From contig CANNCS010000009.1 of assembly GCA_947503115.1 (NCBI GenBank), forward strand, positions 1 through 59,128: a DNA stretch of 59,128 bases. Reading direction: 5' to 3'. Below, piece after piece: positions 25,900 through 33,608 of the stretch (positions are counted from its first letter, which is position 1; every line of letters begins with the position of its first letter). This DNA comes from an uncultured Marivita sp. (GTDB lineage Bacteria > Pseudomonadota > Alphaproteobacteria > Rhodobacterales > Rhodobacteraceae). A model generated the notes under the pieces. The model did no database searches. It had not been told where the DNA came from and worked only from the letters and a program-made list of their open reading frames with translations. The position numbers were made by a program, and so were the translations under genes.

Positions 25900-27246
25900 A
25901 TGAACACCCATTTCCGCGACACCCGCAAAATCGACCCAACCCGTGGCGTCACCACGGGTGACAACACCCCCAACGACCAGAACCGGGTCGAGATAGGTCC
26001 GACCCAGCTTGCCTATGCCGAATGGGCGGCGGCGGGGCTTGATCTGCCAGACCTGCAAGAAATGCGCCGCTACCGCTGGACGCGGCTGACCCAGCACATC
26101 GTGGATCGCGATTATGCCGGTCTGTTGATGTTTGACCCGCTCAACATCCGCTACGCGACTGACAGCACCAACATGCAGTTGTGGAACACCCATAACCCAT
26201 TCCGCGCAGTGCTGCTGTGTGCTGATGGTTACATGGTGATCTGGGACTACAAGAACTCGCCCTTCCTGTCGTCGTTCAACCCTTTGGTGCGCGAGGCGCG
26301 TTCGGGGGCGGACCTTTTCTATTTCGACCGGGGCGACAAGGTAGACGTGGCGGCGGATGTGTTCGCCAACGATGTTCGCGCGTTGCTGGCCGAACACGCA
26401 CCCGGAAACAAACGATTGGCAGTGGACAAGATCATGATCCATGGCCTTCGCGCGCTTGAGGCGCAGGGGTTCCACATCATGGAGGGCGAAGAGGTCACGG
26501 AGAAATCACGCTCCATCAAAGGCCCCGACGAGATCAGGGCGATGCGCTGTTCCGTCCACGCCTGCGAAGTTGCCATGGCCGAAATGGAACGCTTTACCCG
26601 AACCCATGTACCCGGCGGCGGCGTGTCCGAGGACGACATCTGGGCCGTGTTACATGCTGAAAACATCCGGCGCGGTGGTGAATGGATTGAAACGCGGCTG
26701 CTGACCTCTGGTCCGCGCACCAATCCATGGTTTCAGGAATGCGGCGGACGGATCGTGCAGAACAATGAAATCGTCGCGTTCGACACCGATCTGGTTGGCA
26801 GCTACGGCATCTGTACCGACATGAGCCGGACATGGTGGATTGGTGACCGCGCCCCCCGCCCCGACATGATCGAAGCGATGCAGCATTCCTACGAACACAT
26901 CATGACCAATATGGAAATGCTCAAACCCGGTGTGACAATCCCTGAACTGACTGCGCGCACCCATGTCCTGCATGAGAAATACCAAGCTCAGAAATATGGC
27001 TGCTTGATGCACGGTGTAGGTCTTTGTGACGAGTGGCCACTTGTGGCTTATCCCGATCAAGCCGTTCCAGGCGCATTTGATTACCCGCTTGAGCCGGGCA
27101 TGACGCTTTGTGTCGAAGTGTTGGTCGGTGAGGTTGGGGGCGATTTCTCGATCAAGCTTGAGGATCAGGTGCTGATCACTGAAACTGGCTATGAGAACCT
27201 GTCGAAATACCCATTTGATCCGGCGTTGATGGGCGTGGTGTCTTAA
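25900..27246 (+). CDS. dddP: DMSP lyase DddP
   Basis: 448 residues, M24 (creatinase/prolidase) fold. It cleaves dimethylsulfoniopropionate to dimethyl sulfide and acrylate. All six iron ligands of the characterised Roseobacter DddP are at identical positions: D295, D297, D307, H371, E406, E421. The N-terminus TRKIDPTRGVTTGDNTPND and RYATDSTNMQLWNTHNPFRA are diagnostic of DddP against ordinary M24 peptidases. AGGAGG lies eight bases before the ATG at 25900; a longer reading adds an unrelated leader. Its stop overlaps that of the convergent EEP hydrolase (TTAA shared). No acrylate genes lie adjacent. Confidence 0.96.
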   Translation: MNTHFRDTRKIDPTRGVTTGDNTPNDQNRVEIGPTQLAYAEWAAAGLDLPDLQEMRRYRWTRLTQHIVDRDYAGLLMFDPLNIRYATDSTNMQLWNTHNPFRAVLLCADGYMVIWDYKNSPFLSSFNPLVREARSGADLFYFDRGDKVDVAADVFANDVRALLAEHAPGNKRLAVDKIMIHGLRALEAQGFHIMEGEEVTEKSRSIKGPDEIRAMRCSVHACEVAMAEMERFTRTHVPGGGVSEDDIWAVLHAENIRRGGEWIETRLLTSGPRTNPWFQECGGRIVQNNEIVAFDTDLVGSYGICTDMSRTWWIGDRAPRPDMIEAMQHSYEHIMTNMEMLKPGVTIPELTARTHVLHEKYQAQKYGCLMHGVGLCDEWPLVAYPDQAVPGAFDYPLEPGMTLCVEVLVGEVGGDFSIKLEDQVLITETGYENLSKYPFDPALMGVVS

Positions 27247-28115
27247 GGTCCGAACACGAAAACCTTGGCCAAAACGCCACTGTGATCCGAACCAAGCAAG
27301 GGCCGTGGCTCTGCCTGTCCGCCACCCGGTGCGTAGACATGGTCGATCGGCAAAGGCGCGCCCATCTTGGTCAGGGTCGAAAACAACGGCCCGGCCCGCG
27401 TGGCGCCAATGCTGCGTTCGATGGAGCGCAGGGCAAAAGACCACGGAACCATGTTGAAATCACCTGCGATCACAACCGGTTCCTCAAGGTCGCCAAGCAC
27501 CGGAAGGATGGTGTCGAACTGGTCTGCCTGCCCATGCGGCCAGGGCCAGAACGCATGCAAGCTGAAGGCCCAGAAAAGTCCTTCGGGCGACATCACCTGA
27601 AAACCGACAAGACCCTGCCCCTCCAGGCAAATCTCGCCCTCGACCGGCCAGCGCGACAGGATCGCGACCCGCGCCCATTCCACCAGCGCACAACTGGCCT
27701 GATAGGGATACTCATCCCGCAGATCGCGCACCAAAGCGGCATTGCGCGAGGTGAGTTCCTGCAACGTCACGATATCCGGGCGCATGGCGCGAATATCGGC
27801 GGCAAGGGCTTCAACTTCATCGTTCTGAAAAAGCAAGTTCTTCTGATAGATCGTGATCGGCCCGTTTAGATGCGACACGTGTTTCTGCGCAACGATTTGC
27901 CCCATAGCGGCAAGGCAAAATACGGCGATGCTCCACCTGATCCATGCAAACCATGGCGACCAGATCACCCAAAGCGCAAAGACAACCGCAACAGGCAGCC
28001 GGAACACGGCAAGACTATCGCCCAGCGGATGCAAAGCGCCAGCAAACCCGCCAAGGAAGGCCGCGCCCAGCAGGGCTGCAACAATGCTCACCATCGCTTG
28101 TCTGGCTCTCACCAT
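27243..28115 (-). CDS. Membrane-anchored endonuclease/exonuclease/phosphatase protein
   Basis: 290 residues. Three hydrophobic segments (about 8-28, 35-52, 56-70) precede an EEP domain with IYQKNLLFQNDEVEAL, DIVTLQELTSRN, VIAGDFNMVPWS and LLGSDHSGVLA, the metal- and phosphate-binding motifs of the family. The domain faces the periplasm if the helices are as read. Substrates range from nucleic acids to phospholipids, so none is named. Start ATG at 28115 has GGGAG upstream. Confidence 0.85.
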   Translation of the reverse strand: MVRARQAMVSIVAALLGAAFLGGFAGALHPLGDSLAVFRLPVAVVFALWVIWSPWFAWIRWSIAVFCLAAMGQIVAQKHVSHLNGPITIYQKNLLFQNDEVEALAADIRAMRPDIVTLQELTSRNAALVRDLRDEYPYQASCALVEWARVAILSRWPVEGEICLEGQGLVGFQVMSPEGLFWAFSLHAFWPWPHGQADQFDTILPVLGDLEEPVVIAGDFNMVPWSFALRSIERSIGATRAGPLFSTLTKMGAPLPIDHVYAPGGGQAEPRPLLGSDHSGVLAKVFVFGP

Positions 28116-28223
28116 CCTGTGACGCTCCCGACACAATGCTTGCGGATGGGGGACACACCCCACATTCTTAATTTATACGAAATGCCAAAGGGCTGCCCTG
28201 CCCCGGCCCCAAGGACCAAAACC

Positions 28224-29432
28224 ATGACCACCGAACGCATCACCTTTCCCGGCCATTCCGGAGACACCCTGTCAGCGCGGCTTGATCTGCCCGACGGACC
28301 GCATCTGGCCACCGCCCTTTTTGCGCATTGTTTCACCTGTTCCAAGGACATTCCAGCCGCCCGGCGGATCGCCGCGCGTTTGGCCTCGATGGGAATTGCA
28401 GTACTGCGGTTCGACTTTACCGGTCTGGGGCATTCCAAAGGGGAGTTCGCCAACACGACTTTTACGTCGAACGTCGATGACCTGCACGCAGCAGCCGCCT
28501 ACCTGACCGATCGGGGTATGGCTCCCGACCTTCTTATCGGTCATTCGCTGGGCGGGGCTGCGGTGTTGCGCGCCGCAGGTGACATGCCCGGTATTAAGGC
28601 GGTTGTTACCATCGGTGCGCCCTATGACCCCGAGCACGTCACGCATAACTTCTCGGACGCTCTTGACGATATCAAGACCGTTGGTCGGGCGACGGTTGAT
28701 CTGGGCGGTCGCCCCTTCACCATCGGCAAAGGCTTTATCGAGGATGTGAAGGCACAAATGCTTGGCCCGGTGATCAAGGGATTGAAGGCCGCCCTTCTTG
28801 TGATGCACGCGCCGCGCGACAGCGTGGTCGGAATCGACAATGCCACCAACATCTTTGCCGCCGCACGCCACCCCAAAAGTTTTGTGACATTGGACGATGC
28901 GGATCACCTGATCACCCAGACACGAGACGCGGAATACGCGGCGGATGTGATTGCGGCCTGGGCGGGCCGGTATTTGAAACTCACCCCACCTGCCCCACCC
29001 ATCGGCGCGCCCGAAGGCATTGTGCGCGTCTCCGAGGCAGACCCAACCGGATTCTTGCAAGACGTACAGTCGGGACCGCACCACCTGCTTGCCGATGAAC
29101 CGCTGGCCTATGGCGGCACCAATCGCGGATTGTCACCTTACGGATTGCTTGCGGCGGGTCTGGGGGCGTGTACGTCCATGACGCTGCGCATGTATGCCCG
29201 GCGCAAGGGCTGGCCACTGACACATGTGTCTGTCGATGTAAGCCACGACAAGGTGCATGCGCAGGATGCACTGACGCCATCTGCCACGAATATCGACCTC
29301 TTCCGCCGCAAGATTACCGTGACGGGTGATCTGAGTTTGGACCAGCGCCAGAAGCTCTTGGAAATCGCGGACAAATGTCCAGTGCACAAGACATTGGAGG
29401 CCTCCAGCCGGGTTGAGACCGAACTGGTCTGA
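28224..29432 (+). CDS. Alpha/beta hydrolase-OsmC fusion protein
   Basis: 402 residues. The first 250 are an alpha/beta hydrolase with the nucleophile elbow GHSLGG, an acid/His end in DDADHLIT, and AHCFTCSKDIPAA after the first strand. Residues about 265-402 are an OsmC/Ohr-like domain with YGLLAAGLGACTSMTLRMYARRKGW and KCPVHKTLEASS, holding the two redox Cys of peroxide-reducing family members. This two-domain arrangement is known across proteobacteria. Roles in organic peroxide or thiol-ester metabolism are assumed. ATG at 28224 with AAGGA upstream. Confidence 0.92.
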   Translation: MTTERITFPGHSGDTLSARLDLPDGPHLATALFAHCFTCSKDIPAARRIAARLASMGIAVLRFDFTGLGHSKGEFANTTFTSNVDDLHAAAAYLTDRGMAPDLLIGHSLGGAAVLRAAGDMPGIKAVVTIGAPYDPEHVTHNFSDALDDIKTVGRATVDLGGRPFTIGKGFIEDVKAQMLGPVIKGLKAALLVMHAPRDSVVGIDNATNIFAAARHPKSFVTLDDADHLITQTRDAEYAADVIAAWAGRYLKLTPPAPPIGAPEGIVRVSEADPTGFLQDVQSGPHHLLADEPLAYGGTNRGLSPYGLLAAGLGACTSMTLRMYARRKGWPLTHVSVDVSHDKVHAQDALTPSATNIDLFRRKITVTGDLSLDQRQKLLEIADKCPVHKTLEASSRVETELV

Positions 29433-29492
29433 GCATGACGAAACACGTCGGTGCTGTTCGGGCGGTCCGTCGACGGATCGCATCGCAGGCCG

Positions 29493-29531
29493 TTCATAAT
29501 GGTCTTGAGAATTATGAATTTGTCTCAAGAC
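29493..29531. promoter_or_regulatory. Interlocked inverted repeats upstream of the homocysteine methyltransferase
   Basis: Two inverted repeats overlap. TTCATAAT (29493-29500) and ATTATGAA (29511-29518) are perfect over 8 bp with a 10-base spacer. GTCTTGAGA (29502-29510) and TCTCAAGAC (29523-29531) are perfect over 9 bp with a 12-base spacer. They lie 48 bases upstream of the start. They may be operator half-sites for a methionine-pathway repressor or alternative hairpins. Confidence 0.5.
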
Positions 29532-29578
29532 GCCAAGTATGACAATCAGGGCCAAACCTTCTGACCGACAGGCCTGTC

Positions 29579-30595
29579 ATGACAAACCCGCTGCACGATC
29601 TTCTGTCCACCCGCGACTGGCTTCTGGCCGATGGCGCGACCGGGACCAACCTTTTCAACATGGGGCTGGAAAGCGGCGACCCGCCCGAGTTCTGGAACGA
29701 AACCAAGCCCGACAACATCCGCGCTCTTTATCGCGGTGCGGTCGATGCGGGCAGCGACCTGTTCCTGACCAACACATTCGGCGGCAACGCCTCGCGTCTC
29801 AAGCTGCACAATGCAGGCCACCGCGCCCGCGAACTGTCGCGCATCGGAGCCGAGCTGGCCCGCGAGGTGGCCGATAGCGCCGGACGCAAAGTGATTGTAG
29901 CCGGATCTGTGGGTCCGACCGGTGAGATCATGGAACCCGTTGGCACGCTCTCACATGCCAGTGCGGTCGAGATGTTCCACGAACAGGCCGAAGGTCTCAA
30001 AGAGGGCGGCGCCGACGTGATGTGGGTCGAAACCATCAGCGCGCCAGAAGAGTTCCGCGCCGCGGCCGAGGCGTTTGCACTGGCGGATGTGCCGTGGTGC
30101 GGCACGATGAGCTTCGACACCGCCGGGCGCACCATGATGGGGATGACCTCGGAAGGTATGGCCGAGATGATCGAAACTTTGCCGAATCCGCCGCTGGCCT
30201 TTGGGGCCAATTGCGGCACCGGCGCGTCGGATCTTCTGCGTACGGTTCTGGGGTTCGCCGCCACAGGCACCGAACGCGCGATCATCGCCAAGGGCAACGC
30301 CGGCATTCCGAAATATGTCGATGGCCACATTCATTACGATGGCACCCCCGAATTGATGGCGCGGTATGCGATCTTGGCCCGAAATGCAGGAGCCAAGATC
30401 ATCGGTGGTTGCTGTGGCACAATGCCAAACCACCTGCGCGCCATGCGCGAGGCGTTGGAAGCCACGCCCAAGGGCGACGCGCCGACGCTGGACCAGATCG
30501 TGGCCGAGATCGGTCCGTTCAGCTCGGACAGCGATGGCACCGGAGACCAGAGCGGCGCACCCAAGCGCGAACGGCGCGGACGCCGCCGCGTCTGA
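29579..30595 (+). CDS. Homocysteine S-methyltransferase (BHMT-type, split-MetH component)
   Basis: 338-residue homocysteine-binding barrel. Zinc ligands are C212 (GANCGTG), C278 and C279 (IGGCCGT), and the N-terminus has LLADGATGTNLF. It moves a methyl group to homocysteine to make methionine. The family label is betaine-homocysteine methyltransferase, but the corrinoid protein and DUF1638 protein nearby indicate it more likely serves as the homocysteine module of a split cobalamin methionine synthase. The C-terminus is a basic tail (PKRERRGRRRV). Interlocked inverted repeats sit upstream. The methyl-folate module is not in this window. Confidence 0.85.
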   Translation: MTNPLHDLLSTRDWLLADGATGTNLFNMGLESGDPPEFWNETKPDNIRALYRGAVDAGSDLFLTNTFGGNASRLKLHNAGHRARELSRIGAELAREVADSAGRKVIVAGSVGPTGEIMEPVGTLSHASAVEMFHEQAEGLKEGGADVMWVETISAPEEFRAAAEAFALADVPWCGTMSFDTAGRTMMGMTSEGMAEMIETLPNPPLAFGANCGTGASDLLRTVLGFAATGTERAIIAKGNAGIPKYVDGHIHYDGTPELMARYAILARNAGAKIIGGCCGTMPNHLRAMREALEATPKGDAPTLDQIVAEIGPFSSDSDGTGDQSGAPKRERRGRRRV

Positions 30596-30679
30596 TCGGG
30601 TTGTCTTTTACGCCAATTTGACCACCGTTCGGACAGATAGGGGGCGCACGTGATATCTTTGTCCCCGTTTTGTCCGGGC

Positions 30680-31765
30680 TCAGAACAGGCTCAGTTGATC
30701 CCCAGCGCGGGCGGGCGGCTGAAACGCGGTGCAGTTGAGGGCGGGCAGATCGCCGTCCAGCGCCAATCGCTTGCGCGCCTTGGTGAAGCGCTGCGCGATC
30801 AGGGCGGCATAGGCCCCTTCGCCGCGCACCCGTCTGAAGAACTGCGCATCGTAAACCTTGCCGCCATGCATCTCGCGCAGCTTGGACAGTACGCGGGATT
30901 TTCGGTCGGGATAATGTTCATCCATCCACGCCTCCCACAACGGCGCCACCTCAAGTGGCAGACGCAGCATCGCCCATGTGGCGGCGGTCGCACCCGCGTC
31001 CCGCGCGGCGGTCAGGATCGGTTCGATTTCCGCATCGGTGAGGCCCGGAACAATGGGCGACAGCATCACACGCACCGGGATGCCCGCCTCGGTCAGACGG
31101 CGGATCGTCGCCAGTCTTCGTTTCGGGCTTGGCACGCGCGGTTCCATCCGTCGGTTGAGACCCGCATCCAGCGTCGTGATCGTGATACCGACACGCACAA
31201 GGTTCTGCGCCGCCAGCCCCGACAGGATGTCGATGTCCCGCTCGATCAGCGTCCCTTTGGTGGCGATCAACACAGGATGCTGAAATGCCTGCAACACCGC
31301 AAGACAGTCGCGCATGATGAGGCGGTCGCGTTCGACAGGTTGGTAAGGGTCGGTGTTCGTCCCGATGGCAATCGGCGCCACCCGGTAGCGGCGGGCGCGC
31401 AATTCACGATCAAGCACCTCGGCCGCGTCCGGGCGCGCGATCAGTTTGGTCTCAAAATCAAGGCCCGGCGACAGGCCCAACCAAGCATGACTTGGACGGG
31501 CAAAACAATAGATGCACCCGTGTTCGCACCCCCGGTAGGGGTTGATCGTGCGGTCGAACGAAAGATCCGGCGAAGACACATAGTTGATCAGGCTTCGGGG
31601 ACGTTCCTCGGACACCTGCGTTCGAAGCGCTGGCGCTTCTTCGGGGATGTCCCATCCATCGGATTCGTCGATCCGGCGAAACCGTTCAAAACGGCCGCAA
31701 TCGCGACTTTGAGCGCCACGCCCGTGCCGCAGATCAGGAGCGACATATCGGTCCGTTCGGGTCAT
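30680..31765 (-). CDS. PA0069-family radical SAM protein
   Basis: 361 residues with the radical SAM cluster C-E-H-G-C-I-Y-C, IAIGTNTDPYQPVE and the SplB-like core. The PA0069 family has no assigned substrate. I start at MTRTDRYVAPDLRHG (31765), as a further 49 residues upstream look non-coding. It lies convergent to the methyltransferase gene and divergent from the corrinoid gene, which it separates from its partner. Confidence 0.88.
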   Translation of the reverse strand: MTRTDRYVAPDLRHGRGAQSRDCGRFERFRRIDESDGWDIPEEAPALRTQVSEERPRSLINYVSSPDLSFDRTINPYRGCEHGCIYCFARPSHAWLGLSPGLDFETKLIARPDAAEVLDRELRARRYRVAPIAIGTNTDPYQPVERDRLIMRDCLAVLQAFQHPVLIATKGTLIERDIDILSGLAAQNLVRVGITITTLDAGLNRRMEPRVPSPKRRLATIRRLTEAGIPVRVMLSPIVPGLTDAEIEPILTAARDAGATAATWAMLRLPLEVAPLWEAWMDEHYPDRKSRVLSKLREMHGGKVYDAQFFRRVRGEGAYAALIAQRFTKARKRLALDGDLPALNCTAFQPPARAGDQLSLF

Positions 31766-31816
31766 TGCCCGAAGATGGAACAAAATAAGAACATTCACAA
31801 GACGCGCGTCGTGACA

Positions 31817-31844
31817 GACCACGTTGGCGCAACCAGCGTCGGTC
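31817..31844 (+). promoter_or_regulatory. Hairpin in the leader of the corrinoid protein gene
   Basis: GACCACGTTGG and CCAGCGT-C-GGTC form an 11-bp stem with one G-U and one bulged C around a CGCAA loop. It sits 105 bases before the start and is not followed by a T-tract, so it is unlikely to be a simple terminator. Confidence 0.35.
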
Positions 31845-31948
31845 TCGTTCCCGCGCATGTCGGATTTCACCAAGTGACATCGTCGGAAAACGACGAATAG
31901 TCGAAAAAACAACCACTGGCAGCCCCGCCAGCGTCAGGAGTGACATAC

Positions 31949-32653
31949 ATGGCTGATGAAGAAGACGATATCATCCTCGCGGATCTGAACGACGAGGAAC
32001 TGGTCGAACAGATGTTTGACGATCTCTATGATGGTCTCAAGGAAGAGATCGAGGAATCGGTCAACATCCTGCTGGAACGCGAATGGGCCCCTTACGACAT
32101 TCTGACCAAGGCGCTGGTCGGCGGCATGACCATTGTCGGCAATGACTTCCGCGATGGCATTCTTTTTGTTCCTGAGGTTCTTCTGGCCGCCAACGCGATG
32201 AAAGGTGGCATGGCCATCCTCAAGCCGCTGCTGGCTGAAACCGGTGCTCCGCGAGTCGGCAAGATGGTTATTGGCACGGTCAAGGGCGACATTCACGACA
32301 TCGGTAAGAACCTCGTATCGATGATGATGGAAGGCGCCGGGTTCGAAGTGGTCGATCTGGGCATCAATAACCCGGTCGAATCCTATCTTGATGCCATCGA
32401 AACCGAACAGCCCGACATTCTGGGCATGTCCGCCCTGCTGACAACCACCATGCCGTACATGAAAGTCGTGATCGACACGCTGGTCGAGAAAGGCATCCGC
32501 GAAGACTATATCGTATTGGTCGGCGGTGCGCCTTTGAACGAAGAATTCGGGAAAGCCATCGGTGCGGACGCCTATTGCCGCGATGCCGCCGTGGCCGTTG
32601 AAACCGCAAAAACCTTTGTCGGTCGCAAGCACAATCAGCTTGCCGCTGGATAA
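31949..32653 (+). CDS. B12-binding corrinoid protein (methyl carrier)
   Basis: 234 residues: a helical cap (about 1-95) and a cobalamin-binding Rossmann domain with D114-x-H116-x-x-G119 (H116 is the lower cobalt ligand), GMSALLTTTM and VLVGGAPLN. It is of the MtbC/MetH-B12 type and carries a methyl group between methyltransferases. With the homocysteine methyltransferase 1.4 kb upstream it forms two modules of a split MetH. A GGAG site fixes the ATG at 31949. Followed at once by a strong terminator. Confidence 0.92.
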   Translation: MADEEDDIILADLNDEELVEQMFDDLYDGLKEEIEESVNILLEREWAPYDILTKALVGGMTIVGNDFRDGILFVPEVLLAANAMKGGMAILKPLLAETGAPRVGKMVIGTVKGDIHDIGKNLVSMMMEGAGFEVVDLGINNPVESYLDAIETEQPDILGMSALLTTTMPYMKVVIDTLVEKGIREDYIVLVGGAPLNEEFGKAIGADAYCRDAAVAVETAKTFVGRKHNQLAAG

Positions 32654-32677
32654 GACGACCGAAATCGTCACTTTTTG

Positions 32678-32706
32678 GGCCTCGCCACGCGGCGAGGCCT
32701 TTTCTT
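32678..32706 (+). terminator. Terminator after the corrinoid protein gene
   Basis: GGCCTCGCC and GGCGAGGCC pair around ACGC, followed by TTTTCTT, 25 bases after the stop codon. The next two genes may depend on partial read-through or on their own promoter. Confidence 0.93.
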
Positions 32707-32748
32707 ATGGATCAATCTGTCCCATATTTTGAGGACGAGGAGATCAAC

Positions 32749-32922
32749 ATGCCAGTGACGACATTCGCTTCGATGATCTTGGCCGCGATCGCGGCATCCG
32801 GGCTGACGGTCTGGGCGTTCGCCCAATTCGGCATACTCAAGGTATTGCCTGCCCTGATCGCAGTGGCGCTATTGGCGCGTTGGGGTCTGACCCATGTGCC
32901 CGGTGATGACGAGCCTGCCTGA
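32749..32922 (+). CDS. Small membrane protein ahead of DUF1638
   Basis: 57 residues with two hydrophobic segments (FASMILAAIAASGLTVWAF; VLPALIAVALLARWGL). GAGGAG lies before the ATG at 32749. It overlaps the next gene by 17 bases, so the two are co-translated. Not recognised; possibly a membrane partner of the DUF1638 protein. Confidence 0.6.
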   Translation: MPVTTFASMILAAIAASGLTVWAFAQFGILKVLPALIAVALLARWGLTHVPGDDEPA

Positions 32923-33547
32923 CGACACCACTCTGACAGATTCAGGATTGGCAGCGCGCGGTGACGGGCGCGTGCTGGTTGTGGCCTGTGGTGCGCTGGC
33001 GCGCGAAATTCTAGCGGTGCGCGACGCCAATGCCTGGACCCATTTGGATCTGACATGCCTACCCGCGATCCTGCACAATCACCCGGAAAAGATTGTCGGG
33101 GCAGTGCGTGGGGTCGTTGATCAACATCGTGCGGACTATGACCGAATCTTCATCGCCTACGGCGATTGCGGCACCGGTGGATTATTGGAAGCCGCCTGCG
33201 CCGAGATGGGCGTCGAGATGATTGCAGGGCCGCATTGCTACAGCTTTTTCGAAGGCAACGACACGTTCGCCGCCCGCGATGAGATCACCGCCTTTTACCT
33301 CACCGACTTTCTGGTTCGGCAATTTGATGCCTTCGTCTGGAAACCCTTGGGTCTCGACCGACATCCCGATCTGCGGGACATGTATTTCGGGCATTACGAA
33401 AAGCTGGTCTATCAGGCGCAAACCGACGATGCGGCATTGACCGCACTTGCACAAAGTTGTGCTGACAGGTTGGGGCTGGCGTTCGAACGGCGGTTCACCG
33501 GGTACGGCGATCTTGCGCAACACATGAAAGACTGGGCCACGACCTGA
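32906..33547 (+). CDS. DUF1638-family protein, split-MetH partner
   Basis: 213 residues of DUF1638. Typical features are VLVVACGALAREIL, AYGDCGTGGLLE, GPHCYSFFEG and a Cys/His-rich core (C at ACGAL, DLTCLP, GDCG, GPHCY) that could bind a metal or corrinoid. In methylotrophic archaea and Rhodobacteraceae the family sits beside corrinoid methyltransferases, and it is required for methionine synthesis in some relatives by my recollection of mutant-fitness work. The ATG at 32906 overlaps the small upstream gene. Confidence 0.8.
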   Translation: MTSLPDDTTLTDSGLAARGDGRVLVVACGALAREILAVRDANAWTHLDLTCLPAILHNHPEKIVGAVRGVVDQHRADYDRIFIAYGDCGTGGLLEAACAEMGVEMIAGPHCYSFFEGNDTFAARDEITAFYLTDFLVRQFDAFVWKPLGLDRHPDLRDMYFGHYEKLVYQAQTDDAALTALAQSCADRLGLAFERRFTGYGDLAQHMKDWATT

Positions 33548-33608
33548 CTGTTCGGGTGCAGCTTCTGACGACGGAAACCACGGATGCGTCGACGCGTCCG
33601 TGCCGTGC

